Below, piece after piece: positions 1 to 5,670 of a DNA stretch of 5,878 nucleotides. The stretch is taken from NCBI GenBank assembly GCA_903831545.1, contig CAIKYI010000064.1:1-5878 (forward strand), read 5' to 3'. Both the position numbers and the translations under genes were made by a program. Every line of letters starts with the position of its first letter. Within the stretch, counting starts at the first letter, position 1. The DNA is from an uncultured Methylobacter sp. GTDB taxonomy: Bacteria > Pseudomonadota > Gammaproteobacteria > Methylococcales > Methylomonadaceae. The notes beneath the pieces were generated by a model. That model was not told the DNA's origin and searched no databases. It saw nothing but the letters and a program-made list of their open reading frames with translations.

Positions 1-894
1 AGACACGGTATTAATGCCTCGGATATTCATGATGTTATTGAAACCGCTATCGGGGGCAAAAAAGCCACCGACATTTATGAAGGTGAGCGACGCTTCTCGG
101 CAGCCGTGCGTTTGCCCGAAGACTTTCGCAATAGCATCGAAGCCATTGACGCTATTCTACTGACTTCTCCAAATGGCGCACGTATCCCGCTAGGCGATTT
201 GGCGGATATTGGCCTCAATGATGGGCCCTCACAGATTAGTAGAGAAATGGGCAAGCGTCGTATTGTTGTTGGTATAAATGTCAGAGATAGAGACCTGGGT
301 GGCTTTGTAGCAGAACTGCAAAAAACCGTTTCCACCCAGATTAAACTGCCGGAAGCCTATTATCTGGAATGGGGCGGGCAATTTCAAAACATGGAACGTG
401 CCTTGGGACATCTTAAAATCATCATCCCTATTACCATCGGTGCGATTTTCTTTGTACTATTTATGCTTTTTAACTCAGTACGCTTTGCCGCACTGATTAT
501 TCTGGTATTGCCATTTGCATCTATAGGGGGCGTAGTATCTTTGTTTGTCACTGGCGAATATTTGTCCGTACCGGCTTCGGTCGGGTTTATTGCCTTGTGG
601 GGGATTGCTGTACTAAACGGTGTGGTATTGGTTTCCTATATCCGTAATCTTCGTAGTAACGGGCTTAGTCAGATGCAGGCCGTTCGCGAAGGTTGCGAGC
701 AACGTTTTCGGCCGGTCATGATGACCGCAACGGTTGCACTGCTGGGACTGGTGCCTTTTTTATTCGCAACCGGCCCAGGTTCAGAAGTCCAGCGCCCATT
801 GGCTATTGTTGTTATTGGGGGATTGATTACGTCAACATTGTTAACACTAATTATGTTGCCGACACTTTACCGTTGGTTTGAGGAGAAACGTTAA
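1..894 (+). CDS. Heavy-metal efflux RND transporter, CzcA/CusA family (3' part only)
   Basis: This is the C-terminal 297 residues of an inner-membrane RND pump, about the last third of a protein that is usually about 1,040 residues; the reading frame is open from base 1. In the family, the trimer works with a periplasmic adaptor (CzcB/CusB) and an outer-membrane channel (CzcC/CusC) to expel divalent or monovalent metal ions using the proton gradient. Family signatures visible in order are ETAIGGKKATDIYEGERRF, GPSQISREMGKRRIVV, NVRDRDLGGFV, WGGQFQNMERA, then a run of membrane helices with GFIALWGIAVLNGVVLVSYI, RPVMMTATVALLGLVPF and GSEVQRPLAIVVIGGLITST, ending in LPTLYRWFEEKR. The ion-selecting charged residues of TM4 lie outside the window, so zinc/cobalt/cadmium versus copper/silver cannot be decided. 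The end is intact and is followed at once by a terminator, so this is the last gene of its operon. Confidence 0.96.
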   Translation, partial: RHGINASDIHDVIETAIGGKKATDIYEGERRFSAAVRLPEDFRNSIEAIDAILLTSPNGARIPLGDLADIGLNDGPSQISREMGKRRIVVGINVRDRDLGGFVAELQKTVSTQIKLPEAYYLEWGGQFQNMERALGHLKIIIPITIGAIFFVLFMLFNSVRFAALIILVLPFASIGGVVSLFVTGEYLSVPASVGFIALWGIAVLNGVVLVSYIRNLRSNGLSQMQAVREGCEQRFRPVMMTATVALLGLVPFLFATGPGSEVQRPLAIVVIGGLITSTLLTLIMLPTLYRWFEEKR

Positions 895-935
895 GCTACT
901 TTTTTGGCAACCAAAAACAAAGCCTCAAACGTTAT

Positions 936-967
936 AAGGTGATTGATTTTTCAATCACCTTTTTTCT
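936..967 (+). terminator. Rho-independent terminator after the RND pump gene
   Basis: An 11-bp perfect stem (AAGGTGATTGA at 936-946 with TCAATCACCTT at 951-961) closes a four-T loop and runs into TTTTCTTT. It lies about 40 bp past the pump stop codon and separates it from the convergent gene ending at 1038. On the minus strand the hairpin is followed by only a weak T run, so it should act mainly for the pump operon. Confidence 0.93.
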
Positions 968-1037
968 TTGCCAGTATCTGAAAATGGTGCACATGTAAGA
1001 CTGGTCATCTACCCAGTCGACAAGCGTATGGTGGTAT

Positions 1038-1388
1038 TTATTTCGAACAAGGCCATTCTTTCATGAGTGCTGCTTTAATAAGTGACTCAGCACTTTTACT
1101 CCATAATTCCGGATGCTCATTCAGATATTTTGACACCACATTTGCAACTTGGTCTGAAGAGATATTTTGTGGACAAAATAAACCCGCCCCCATCGTTGCG
1201 TCAACAACTCCCATGACATAATAAAGATAAGCCCCTGCATCATAAAGCTCCGCATTGTCTATATCACCGCTTTTATAGGCAGTTGACTTGTCGTGAAGCT
1301 TCTGGCCATTTATAAAAGCATTGAAACCGGCGTTAGCTGAGATAGGCATTAGTATTGTAGCAATCAGGATTAACTTTGAGACCTGCAT
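1038..1388 (-). CDS. Small secreted protein, Rap1a/Tai immunity-like family
   Basis: A 116-residue protein with a clear Sec signal peptide: MQVSK, a hydrophobic core at about residues 6-15, and a probable cut after ANA (residues 18-20). The mature part has the Rap1a/Tai pattern: Y(V)MGVVDA near 57-64, FCPQNISSDQ at 71-80, VVSKYLNEHPE at 84-94, then a helix ending AALMKEWPC at 106-114. Cys72 and Cys114 sit where the family forms a disulfide. Characterised Rap1a-type proteins protect Serratia from type VI peptidoglycan amidase effectors in the periplasm, but many homologues stand alone with unknown roles, and no effector is next to this one. The start at 1388 is chosen over one 20 codons upstream because GGAG lies 7 nt before it and the signal peptide begins there. 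It is 118 bp downstream of the diguanylate cyclase on the same strand, so cotranscription is possible but not shown. Confidence 0.82.
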   Translation of the reverse strand: MQVSKLILIATILMPISANAGFNAFINGQKLHDKSTAYKSGDIDNAELYDAGAYLYYVMGVVDATMGAGLFCPQNISSDQVANVVSKYLNEHPELWSKSAESLIKAALMKEWPCSK

Positions 1389-1395
1389 TTTTATA

Positions 1396-1399
1396 CTCC
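1396..1399 (-). promoter_or_regulatory. Ribosome binding site deciding the Rap1a-like start
   Basis: On the minus strand GGAG is followed by TATAAAA and then ATG, a 7-nt spacing. The alternative upstream ATG at 1446-1448 would place a charged 20-residue stretch before the signal peptide, so the inner start is preferred. Confidence 0.75.
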
Positions 1400-1506
1400 A
1401 TGGTTTGTTTGTTACAGTAGGTAGGTGTTCCATTTTCGACAGCGGCATCTATGCCAAAGTGAGGATCCACCCATTATCAATAAACCCAAAGAATACCAAA
1501 CAAGGT

Positions 1507-3582
1507 TCAGTACTCTGCTTTTATTAATTTTATTTGATTTCGCCCACTTTCTTTCGCTACATACATAGCTTTGTCAGCCTCATCCAAAAGTGCCGCTGAG
1601 TTTATTGACTCATCACCCTTAAAGACGACTACCCCGAGACTTGCACTGCAGTGATGCACAACGTTTAACTTGGCCTTATTTAAGTCAGCATTTAATTCGT
1701 AGGGATTAGATAGCTTTTTAAGAATCTTGTCAGCCATTAACTGGGCTAGGGTGTAAGCGTTTAGTTCATCAGTACCCAGCTCTGAAAGTAATACAACAAA
1801 TTCATCCCCACCTAGTCGAGCTACGGTATCTGAATTTCTTACACAGCTAACAAGCCGGTTAGCAACTTCAATCAATAAAAGATCACCTGCTGCATGTCCA
1901 TGGAGATCATTTAGTGGTTTAAAATTATCCAAATCCAGGAAGATCAGAACACCGTATTCGTTACTTCGTTTACTTACCGCGATCAATTGGCCAATACGGT
2001 CCAGAAGAAGTCGTCTATTGGGTAGTTTTGTTAATTCATCATTAAAGGCCAACTTATGTATTTGCGCTTCCAGTTCTTTTCTTTCCGAAATATCAGTGAG
2101 TACTCCGACATAATTAACAATTTGTCTTTCGTTATTCATGACAGGTGCCACGTAAGCATCTTCCCAATAAAGCTCACCATTTTTCCGACAATTTATAAAC
2201 TCTCCATGCCACGGTTTACCTTCAGTCAAACTTGACCACATTGATTCGTAAATAATCGGTTGTGTTAAACCGGAAGTTAACATTCCGGGATTATGTCCAA
2301 TCGCTTCATCTGCCGTGTAACCAGTATCTATTGTAAATCTGGGATTCACATACTCTATGGTCGCATCTTTATCGGTAATAATTACCGAGGTAGAGCTATG
2401 CTCAACTGCGGCATAAAATTTGTTTAATTTTTCTTCCGTTAATTTCCGTGTTGTGATGTCGAAATGCGTCACAACAGCACCATATCCGAGCGACTTCATA
2501 GGCGAGGCAGTCATGTAAAACCAACGACTTTGCTCAGGCGAATCACAGGGGTACTCCAACTCAAAACTGGGTTGCGAGCCATCCAATACACTAAAAATAC
2601 CTTTAAAAGTATCTGAAATTTGTTGAGGAAGATCTGACGATCCTTTACCGCATACCTCAAGATAGTTGCTGCCAATACCGGTTCGAGCGGGTAACTGTCC
2701 AGGCTCCGAACCGTTAATGATAGCAAATTGTATCCAGGCCTGATTCACGGCGACAATATTACCGACTTGGTCAAGCACCGCTATTTCCGTTGCAACTGAA
2801 TCCAAAATATCTTGAGTAAACGCTTGGTTTTTGCGTAATTCATCGGTTCGTTCGAATACAATTTCTTCTAAATGATCACGATGAAACATCAGGTCATTTG
2901 TAACTTGCTCCAGGCGCACCATAACTGCTTTCAAATTTTTAACAAATGGGTTAAAAATTAAAACAACTTCCAAAACCAAAAAAAACAATGTTATTAACCA
3001 AAAAAAACTACCTAAATCATGAATTTTTTTTATTGAATTATCTCCTTCAAGTTGGTATTGCCCTACCATTTTGTCAAGAGATTCTAAAAGTATGGTTGAA
3101 GCCAGCTGAGTGATATAAGTCAATTGAGGCGTTGCATCTCTTGTTTGTGCATCTGTCAGTTTAAGAAAAGCTTTGACTTCATTAATATAATTTTGAATCA
3201 GATTGTTTACAGGATTATTTCCTTCAAAATACATCGCATATGTTATTGGCGACATTTTTCCTGAAAGCCCAACTTCCTGATCACCCAGGGTTAATGCCTT
3301 ATGTGATCGCTCCAATAAAAGTAATGCCTCGGAAAGTTTGTTTCTTAACTCTTGCTTTTGATCTTCCGGAGCGTTCGCCAATAGATTTGCAAAAAGTGCA
3401 GTTCTTTGACTGAGCATCCTCTGTCTACCGCTCACATTCACAGTTAAGGCTGTCTCTTTGACTGCATCGATCATTAACTCATGATTAAGCCAGCTCGCCG
3501 TTGAAATGAAAGCAATAAGCAGCAAAGCGATTACATATCGCTTAGTCAAATTTCTCGATAATATTACATGCTTGTTCGTCAT
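1507..3582 (-). CDS. Membrane diguanylate cyclase: PilJ-type sensor, PAS-PAS-GGDEF
   Basis: A 691-residue inner-membrane signalling enzyme expected to make cyclic di-GMP from two GTP. TM1 is at about 15-31; a periplasmic helical sensor follows, opening with VNVSGRQRMLSQR (48-60), the hallmark of PilJ/NarX-like type IV pili methyl-accepting N-domains. TM2 is at about 192-210, then a short coiled coil (about 215-255), PAS1 (about 259-376, with GIGSNYLEVCGKG at 302-314), PAS2 (about 385-500, with the PAC-like RKNGELYWEDAYVAP) and GGDEF (about 512-688). The catalytic site looks intact: FLDLDNFK (548-555), LNDLHGHAAGD (557-567) and GGDEF (591-595). RNSD (582-585) is an RxxD product-inhibition site five residues before GGDEF. 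There is no EAL domain. No heme or FAD motif is evident in the PAS domains, so the signal is unknown. The start has no good Shine-Dalgarno sequence (ACAAAATATAA precedes ATG), but TM1 needs it. No terminator is visible after the gene. Confidence 0.94.
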   Translation of the reverse strand: MTNKHVILSRNLTKRYVIALLLIAFISTASWLNHELMIDAVKETALTVNVSGRQRMLSQRTALFANLLANAPEDQKQELRNKLSEALLLLERSHKALTLGDQEVGLSGKMSPITYAMYFEGNNPVNNLIQNYINEVKAFLKLTDAQTRDATPQLTYITQLASTILLESLDKMVGQYQLEGDNSIKKIHDLGSFFWLITLFFLVLEVVLIFNPFVKNLKAVMVRLEQVTNDLMFHRDHLEEIVFERTDELRKNQAFTQDILDSVATEIAVLDQVGNIVAVNQAWIQFAIINGSEPGQLPARTGIGSNYLEVCGKGSSDLPQQISDTFKGIFSVLDGSQPSFELEYPCDSPEQSRWFYMTASPMKSLGYGAVVTHFDITTRKLTEEKLNKFYAAVEHSSTSVIITDKDATIEYVNPRFTIDTGYTADEAIGHNPGMLTSGLTQPIIYESMWSSLTEGKPWHGEFINCRKNGELYWEDAYVAPVMNNERQIVNYVGVLTDISERKELEAQIHKLAFNDELTKLPNRRLLLDRIGQLIAVSKRSNEYGVLIFLDLDNFKPLNDLHGHAAGDLLLIEVANRLVSCVRNSDTVARLGGDEFVVLLSELGTDELNAYTLAQLMADKILKKLSNPYELNADLNKAKLNVVHHCSASLGVVVFKGDESINSAALLDEADKAMYVAKESGRNQIKLIKAEY

Positions 3583-3719
3583 TTATATTTTGTAATGAAG
3601 TATTTGTCTGATATTGAATCGGTTATCATCAAGTTTTGCCACTGATCAGGTTTAATTGGTAATTAACGCAGTAATTGTAGTCAATAGATTCGACTTTTTG
3701 CGAATGCTTCAGTTGTGCC

Positions 3720-3747
3720 ATTATCAGGCAGACACATTAAAAGTCAA
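3720..3747 (-). promoter_or_regulatory. Sigma-70-like promoter for the diguanylate cyclase
   Basis: On the minus strand TTGACT (3742-3747) and GATAAT (3720-3725) each match consensus at five of six positions, with a 16-bp spacer and a TG just before the ATAAT core. The start of transcription would be near 3713, leaving a leader of about 130 nt before the ATG. This was the best candidate found by eye in the cyclase upstream region. Confidence 0.5.
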
Positions 3748-3783
3748 TTGAGAACCCGAATAACAGCAGCAGCATTTTTTTAC

Positions 3784-3802
3784 AAACAGGTCATTTGACA
3801 CA
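3784..3802. promoter_or_regulatory. Operator-like dyad, distal copy (GGTCATTTGACA)
   Basis: The dyad GGTCA-TT-TGACA at 3789-3800 sits inside a 19-bp stretch that matches 3945-3963 at 17 positions, including the flank AAACA. It is centred about 80 bp upstream of the proposed cyclase start and about 290 bp upstream of the proposed sigma-54 start, so one regulator could see both divergent genes. The cognate regulator is not in the window. Confidence 0.5.
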
Positions 3803-3944
3803 CTATTAAATTCAAACCCGTTATGCTTTATCTCACGAAACAGGCGCGGAAGAAAATTTAAACACTATAAAATCATATTGTTATATATTTTTAATCCTGC
3901 GACTCTTCTAATTCGCACGCCTAATTGGCGCTTTGATTTTTAGA

Positions 3945-3963
3945 AAACAGGTCATATGACCCA
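3945..3963. promoter_or_regulatory. Perfect operator dyad (GGTCATATGACC)
   Basis: GGTCATATGACC at 3950-3961 is a perfect 12-bp palindrome and the second copy of the AAACAGGTCAT repeat. Its centre is about 128 bp upstream of the predicted sigma-54 start, in the usual range for an enhancer site. The half-sites are spaced as GGT-N6-ACC; NorR sites are described as GT-N7-AC, so that regulator is not assigned. Confidence 0.6.
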
Positions 3964-3980
3964 ATTTTTAAAAAAAAATG

Positions 3981-3992
3981 TGTCATATAACA
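3981..3992. promoter_or_regulatory. Operator dyad, proximal copy (TGTCATATAACA)
   Basis: An imperfect palindrome with one mismatched pair and the same GTCATAT core as the upstream site. The centres of the two are 31 bp apart, about three helical turns, so bound dimers would lie on the same DNA face. A run of A residues separates them. Confidence 0.5.
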
Positions 3993-4038
3993 TAGTTTAA
4001 TTAAAAACCCTGAAAACCATATATGTAAAATTAAATTA

Positions 4039-4051
4039 AATCAATGAATTA
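4039..4051 (+). promoter_or_regulatory. Predicted IHF binding site
   Basis: AATCAATGAATTA matches the IHF consensus WATCAANNNNTTR at every defined position and has AT-rich DNA on its 5' side, as IHF sites usually do. It lies between the dyads and the -24/-12 promoter, where a bend would bring an enhancer-bound activator to the polymerase. The local AT richness makes a chance match more likely. Confidence 0.5.
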
Positions 4052-4057
4052 AAGAAA

Positions 4058-4074
4058 TGGCATCAATCATGCTT
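4058..4074 (+). promoter_or_regulatory. Predicted sigma-54 (-24/-12) promoter
   Basis: TGGCAT followed by ATGCTT puts GG (4059-4060) and GC (4071-4072) exactly 10 nt apart, as in TGGCAC-N5-TTGC. The essential GG and GC are present; the departures are T for C at the end of the -24 box and A for T in the -12 box. Transcription would start near 4084, giving a leader of about 35 nt that contains the GAGG ribosome site of the gene at 4119. Confidence 0.55.
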
Positions 4075-4108
4075 ATTTGAATTTACGTTTCGTTACTTAT
4101 GAATAGTC

Positions 4109-4112
4109 GAGG
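4109..4112 (+). promoter_or_regulatory. Ribosome binding site for the 72-residue membrane protein
   Basis: GAGG lies 6 nt before the ATG at 4119, the strongest Shine-Dalgarno match on the right half of the window. It supports this plus-strand gene over the longer open frame antisense to it. Confidence 0.75.
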
Positions 4113-4118
4113 TTAAAT

Positions 4119-4337
4119 ATGAATCAGCAAGCAGCACAAACAGAAATCAAAAAAAATAATAATGGTTCTTTACTTTTGGGAACAGGTTTAGTGGTTGCAT
4201 CAATGATTTTAGTGCCCGCATTGGCAGTAAGGCTTGGTTTGGGAGCCAGTTTAACCGGAGCCTTAAGAATTGCTCTTATGAAAGCGTCAAGCCGAGCCGT
4301 CAGTGGTGGTTGTGCTGACATCTCCAAAACCGCATAA
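4119..4337 (+). CDS. Small single-span membrane protein, DUF5132-like, probably truncated
   Basis: A 72-residue protein with a polar, Asn- and Lys-rich N-terminus (1-16), one glycine-rich membrane segment at about 17-36 (GSLLLGTGLVVASMILVPAL), then a basic amphipathic stretch with ALRIALMKASSRA (48-60). The membrane segment and the following proline resemble small DUF5132-type proteins often found beside heavy-metal ATPase genes; this is pattern recognition without a search. Those proteins usually continue into a helix ending in an acidic ED-VAE-like tail, which is missing here. The frame stays open for 23 further codons after the TAA at 4335-4337, so a nonsense mutation in a once longer gene is possible. 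Start and expression signals are strong: GAGG 6 nt upstream and a predicted sigma-54 promoter. The function is not known. Confidence 0.62.
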   Translation: MNQQAAQTEIKKNNNGSLLLGTGLVVASMILVPALAVRLGLGASLTGALRIALMKASSRAVSGGCADISKTA

Positions 4338-5014
4338 GTGGCTTTTGTTACAGCAACGTTAGACTTTTTGCCCATGACAGCTATGTCGGCGAGACTGGCT
4401 TTTACATGATTTAGTGTAGGACTTATAGAAATGGAGCACAGGTCTTGGTTAGTCTGCGGTCTTCCTGAGGTTTTTCGTGAATTATTTAGATAGTTCGCTA
4501 GCCTGCCCGGACAGCTTAGTGGCTTTCCTGGAATATCTCGCAGCATGACTGAGGAGTCTGAAAAAACAGTATTGACTAAAAGCCTTACTGGCTTTGCTCT
4601 TGAGCTATTTATCCCAGAGCTTCTGGGTACGCTTAAGGTGGCTTCGGGTTATAGAGCTAAGTCTTTGTTAGTCAGCTTATAGTTTTGGACGTTCCCGATC
4701 GCTAACTTGATCGTTTTAAGCTAAAGCAATTGATTCAATTAATATATTCCTCCAAGAAAAATATAAATATAGCCAGACAAAAGTAGTCATCTTTGATAAT
4801 TTTACCCCCAAAAAAATGCCTCAATACCAACGTCATACCATTGGCAGAGAATGCCGACTCAGCCAATAAAAAATTTAAATCAAAAATTAATAGTATAAAT
4901 GCCTCCCTATCCCTAGAGTTCCGAGTGCAGCACCTAAAGATATTATTGTTATCTGTCCCCTTTCATTTATGACAATAAGAAGCCAGTTCAATGGTTTACT
5001 TACAATTAATTTCC
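4338..5014. other. Long intergenic stretch without a convincing gene
   Basis: About 680 bp with no open frame that combines a start, ribosome site and protein-like composition. Its first 72 bp continue the frame of the preceding gene without a stop until TGA at 4407-4409. The section 4579-4722 holds three hairpins. From about 4725 onward the DNA becomes very AT-rich, with one inverted repeat (ATTGGC at 4840-4845 with GCCAAT at 4862-4867) and no T tract after it. A candidate promoter for the next gene closes the stretch. Confidence 0.7.
4579..4722 (+). other. Cluster of three hairpins, possible structured RNA
   Basis: Three inverted repeats follow one another: AAAGCC/GGCTTT (4579-4595, 5-nt loop), CCCAGA/TCTGGG (4613-4627, 3-nt loop) and a nested pair with outer AGCTTA/TAAGCT (4674-4679 and 4717-4722) around inner CGATC/GATCG (4696-4700 and 4709-4713). 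None is followed by a T tract, so they are not simple terminators. They could be part of the 3' RNA from the sigma-54 promoter, or the remains of a lost gene. Confidence 0.3.
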
Positions 5015-5020
5015 TATTAT
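5015..5020 (+). promoter_or_regulatory. Candidate -10 box for the metal-binding operon
   Basis: TATTAT matches the -10 consensus at five of six positions and would start transcription near 5027. No good -35 box sits 16-18 bp upstream, so an activator would be needed, or the true promoter lies elsewhere, including the sigma-54 promoter far upstream. Confidence 0.3.
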
Positions 5021-5040
5021 GCTAAACAACAAGAATACAT

Positions 5041-5244
5041 ATGCCAAACAAAAACCAAATCATTTCGTTGAATAAAATGACTGATAATAAAAAAGAGTGC
5101 GACCTTTGCGGGTTAAGTGTTGAAATACCCGACTTCTCATTAAAAACCAAAGAGGGAGACAAAGTGTTTTGTTGCGAAGGCTGCAAAGGCATTTATCAAT
5201 TATTAAATGAAGTTGAAATTCTGCCTGAGCCAGACATGAATTAA
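5041..5244 (+). CDS. Stand-alone metal-binding domain of P-type ATPase type (CxxC...FCCxGC)
   Basis: A 67-residue soluble protein that is almost entirely one thiol domain: ECDLCGL (Cys20, Cys23), then VFCCEGCKGIYQLL (Cys44, Cys45, Cys48). This is the pattern of the putative metal-binding domain normally found at the N-terminus of some copper/heavy-metal P1B ATPases (CcoI/FixI and CopA2-like, ATPase-cat_bd in Pfam terms). Here it ends 16 residues after the domain, with no HMA domain or membrane helix. A cytoplasmic role as metal chaperone or sensor for the pump encoded downstream is an inference. It is 37 bp ahead of the next gene and has no terminator, so the two form an operon. The start is uncertain: 5041 has only a weak AAGAA upstream and Met13 (5077) would keep the whole domain; the longer form is listed. 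Confidence 0.8.
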   Translation: MPNKNQIISLNKMTDNKKECDLCGLSVEIPDFSLKTKEGDKVFCCEGCKGIYQLLNEVEILPEPDMN

Positions 5245-5270
5245 GTGTTCTTCAACTTTCAAATTGCTAT

Positions 5271-5274
5271 AGGA
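5271..5274 (+). promoter_or_regulatory. Ribosome binding site for the 88-residue membrane protein
   Basis: AGGA with 7 nt to the ATG at 5282 fixes this start over the internal Met17 and Met29. Confidence 0.7.
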
Positions 5275-5281
5275 AATCAAT

Positions 5282-5548
5282 ATGACACATGTACATGGTA
5301 AACTGGCAAACGAAGTGGTTAAAGGGTCAATGGTCGCATCTACGGTGCATACGGGGAGTAAACTGATGAGTAATATCGCAAAACATCCACTGCTGGTTTT
5401 TGGTTTAGGCGCAGTAGCTGGCTACTTGGTCTATAAATACCGAAAAGAAATCATTTCCGGCACCACCAGCGTAGTAGATGCCGGTAAAGATTTTGTCTTA
5501 CAGCAAAAAGAAAATCTGGAAGATATCGTTGCAGAAAGCAAGGAATAA
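5282..5548 (+). CDS. Small single-span membrane protein, glycine-zipper type, acidic C-tail
   Basis: An 88-residue protein: a polar N-terminal region with three His (3, 5, 23), a membrane helix at about 36-51 with the small-residue motif GLGAVAG, a basic stop-transfer patch YKYRKE (51-56), and an amphipathic helix ending ENLEDIVAESKE (77-88). The ED-VAE tail is like that of DUF5132-type proteins that sit beside heavy-metal ATPase genes; the family name is given from pattern only. The charge pattern (basic patch right after the helix) suggests a cytoplasmic C-terminus, so the acidic tail could contact the ATPase or the metal-binding protein; this is inference. It is cotranscribed with the gene at 5041, has a good ribosome site, and is followed by a strong hairpin terminator. 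It may be a small accessory subunit of the pump encoded next. Biochemical function is unknown. Confidence 0.8.
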   Translation: MTHVHGKLANEVVKGSMVASTVHTGSKLMSNIAKHPLLVFGLGAVAGYLVYKYRKEIISGTTSVVDAGKDFVLQQKENLEDIVAESKE

Positions 5549-5605
5549 CAATCCGATTTTTTCACTCAAGATTGGCTCATGATATAAAAATTGGGTAATT
5601 TCATT

Positions 5606-5650
5606 AACGGGTATTCTGACCCTATAAAGTCAGAATACCCGTTTTGTTTT
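5606..5650 (+). terminator. Strong intrinsic terminator or attenuator before the HMA-domain gene
   Basis: A perfect 15-bp stem (5606-5620 with 5629-5643) closes an 8-nt loop CCTATAAA and runs into TTTTGTTTT. The T run ends only 3 nt before the AGGAG of the next gene, which leaves no room for a new promoter after it. The downstream gene must therefore rely on read-through, controlled antitermination, or a promoter overlapping the hairpin. Confidence 0.88.
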
Positions 5651-5653
5651 TCC

Positions 5654-5658
5654 AGGAG
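5654..5658 (+). promoter_or_regulatory. Ribosome binding site of the HMA-domain gene
   Basis: AGGAG is 12 nt before the ATG at 5671, longer than the usual 5-9 nt. No other in-frame start lies closer, and the protein reads well from this ATG. Confidence 0.55.
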
Positions 5659-5670
5659 CTTAGTTAAGTT

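Noticed and set aside
75..335. Minus-strand frame of 86 codons inside the RND pump gene
   Set aside because: It is a shadow of the well-recognised pump frame, with low-complexity Ser/Pro/Arg composition and no start signals.
999..1018. Hairpin GACTGG/CCAGTC as a terminator for the Rap1a-like gene
   Set aside because: The stem is only 6 bp with an 8-nt loop, and there is no T tract on the minus strand after it.
1389..1448. Longer start for the Rap1a-like protein, adding 20 residues
   Set aside because: The extension is charged, precedes a complete signal peptide and has no ribosome site, whereas the inner start has GGAG at 7 nt.
2886..2903. Another copy of the AGGTCATTTG repeat inside the cyclase gene
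   Set aside because: It lacks the second half-site (TAAC instead of GACA), so it is not a dyad, and it lies within conserved coding sequence. Most likely chance.
3583..3713. c-di-GMP riboswitch in the cyclase leader
   Set aside because: The leader contains GGCAAAAC, but none of the other conserved GEMM elements or paired arms could be recognised by eye.
3795..3827. Rightward sigma-70 promoter TTGACA ... TATGCT
   Set aside because: The spacer is 21 bp, too long for a normal promoter, the -35 box is simply part of the operator dyad, and no gene follows for almost 300 bp.
4124..4546. Open frame of 140 codons on the minus strand
   Set aside because: It is antisense to the gene at 4119, has no ribosome site before its ATG and no recognisable domain. 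The plus-strand gene has GAGG and a promoter-like upstream region.
4545..4682. Plus-strand frame of 45 codons starting MTEESEKTV
   Set aside because: No Shine-Dalgarno sequence precedes it, the composition is not distinctive, and it overlaps the hairpins. It could be a remnant, but it cannot be supported as a gene.
5599..5628. Promoter with TATAAA in the loop of the 5606-5643 hairpin
   Set aside because: TATAAA at 5623-5628 resembles a -10 box, but no acceptable -35 box lies 16-18 bp upstream. The long perfect stem and T tract fit a terminator better.
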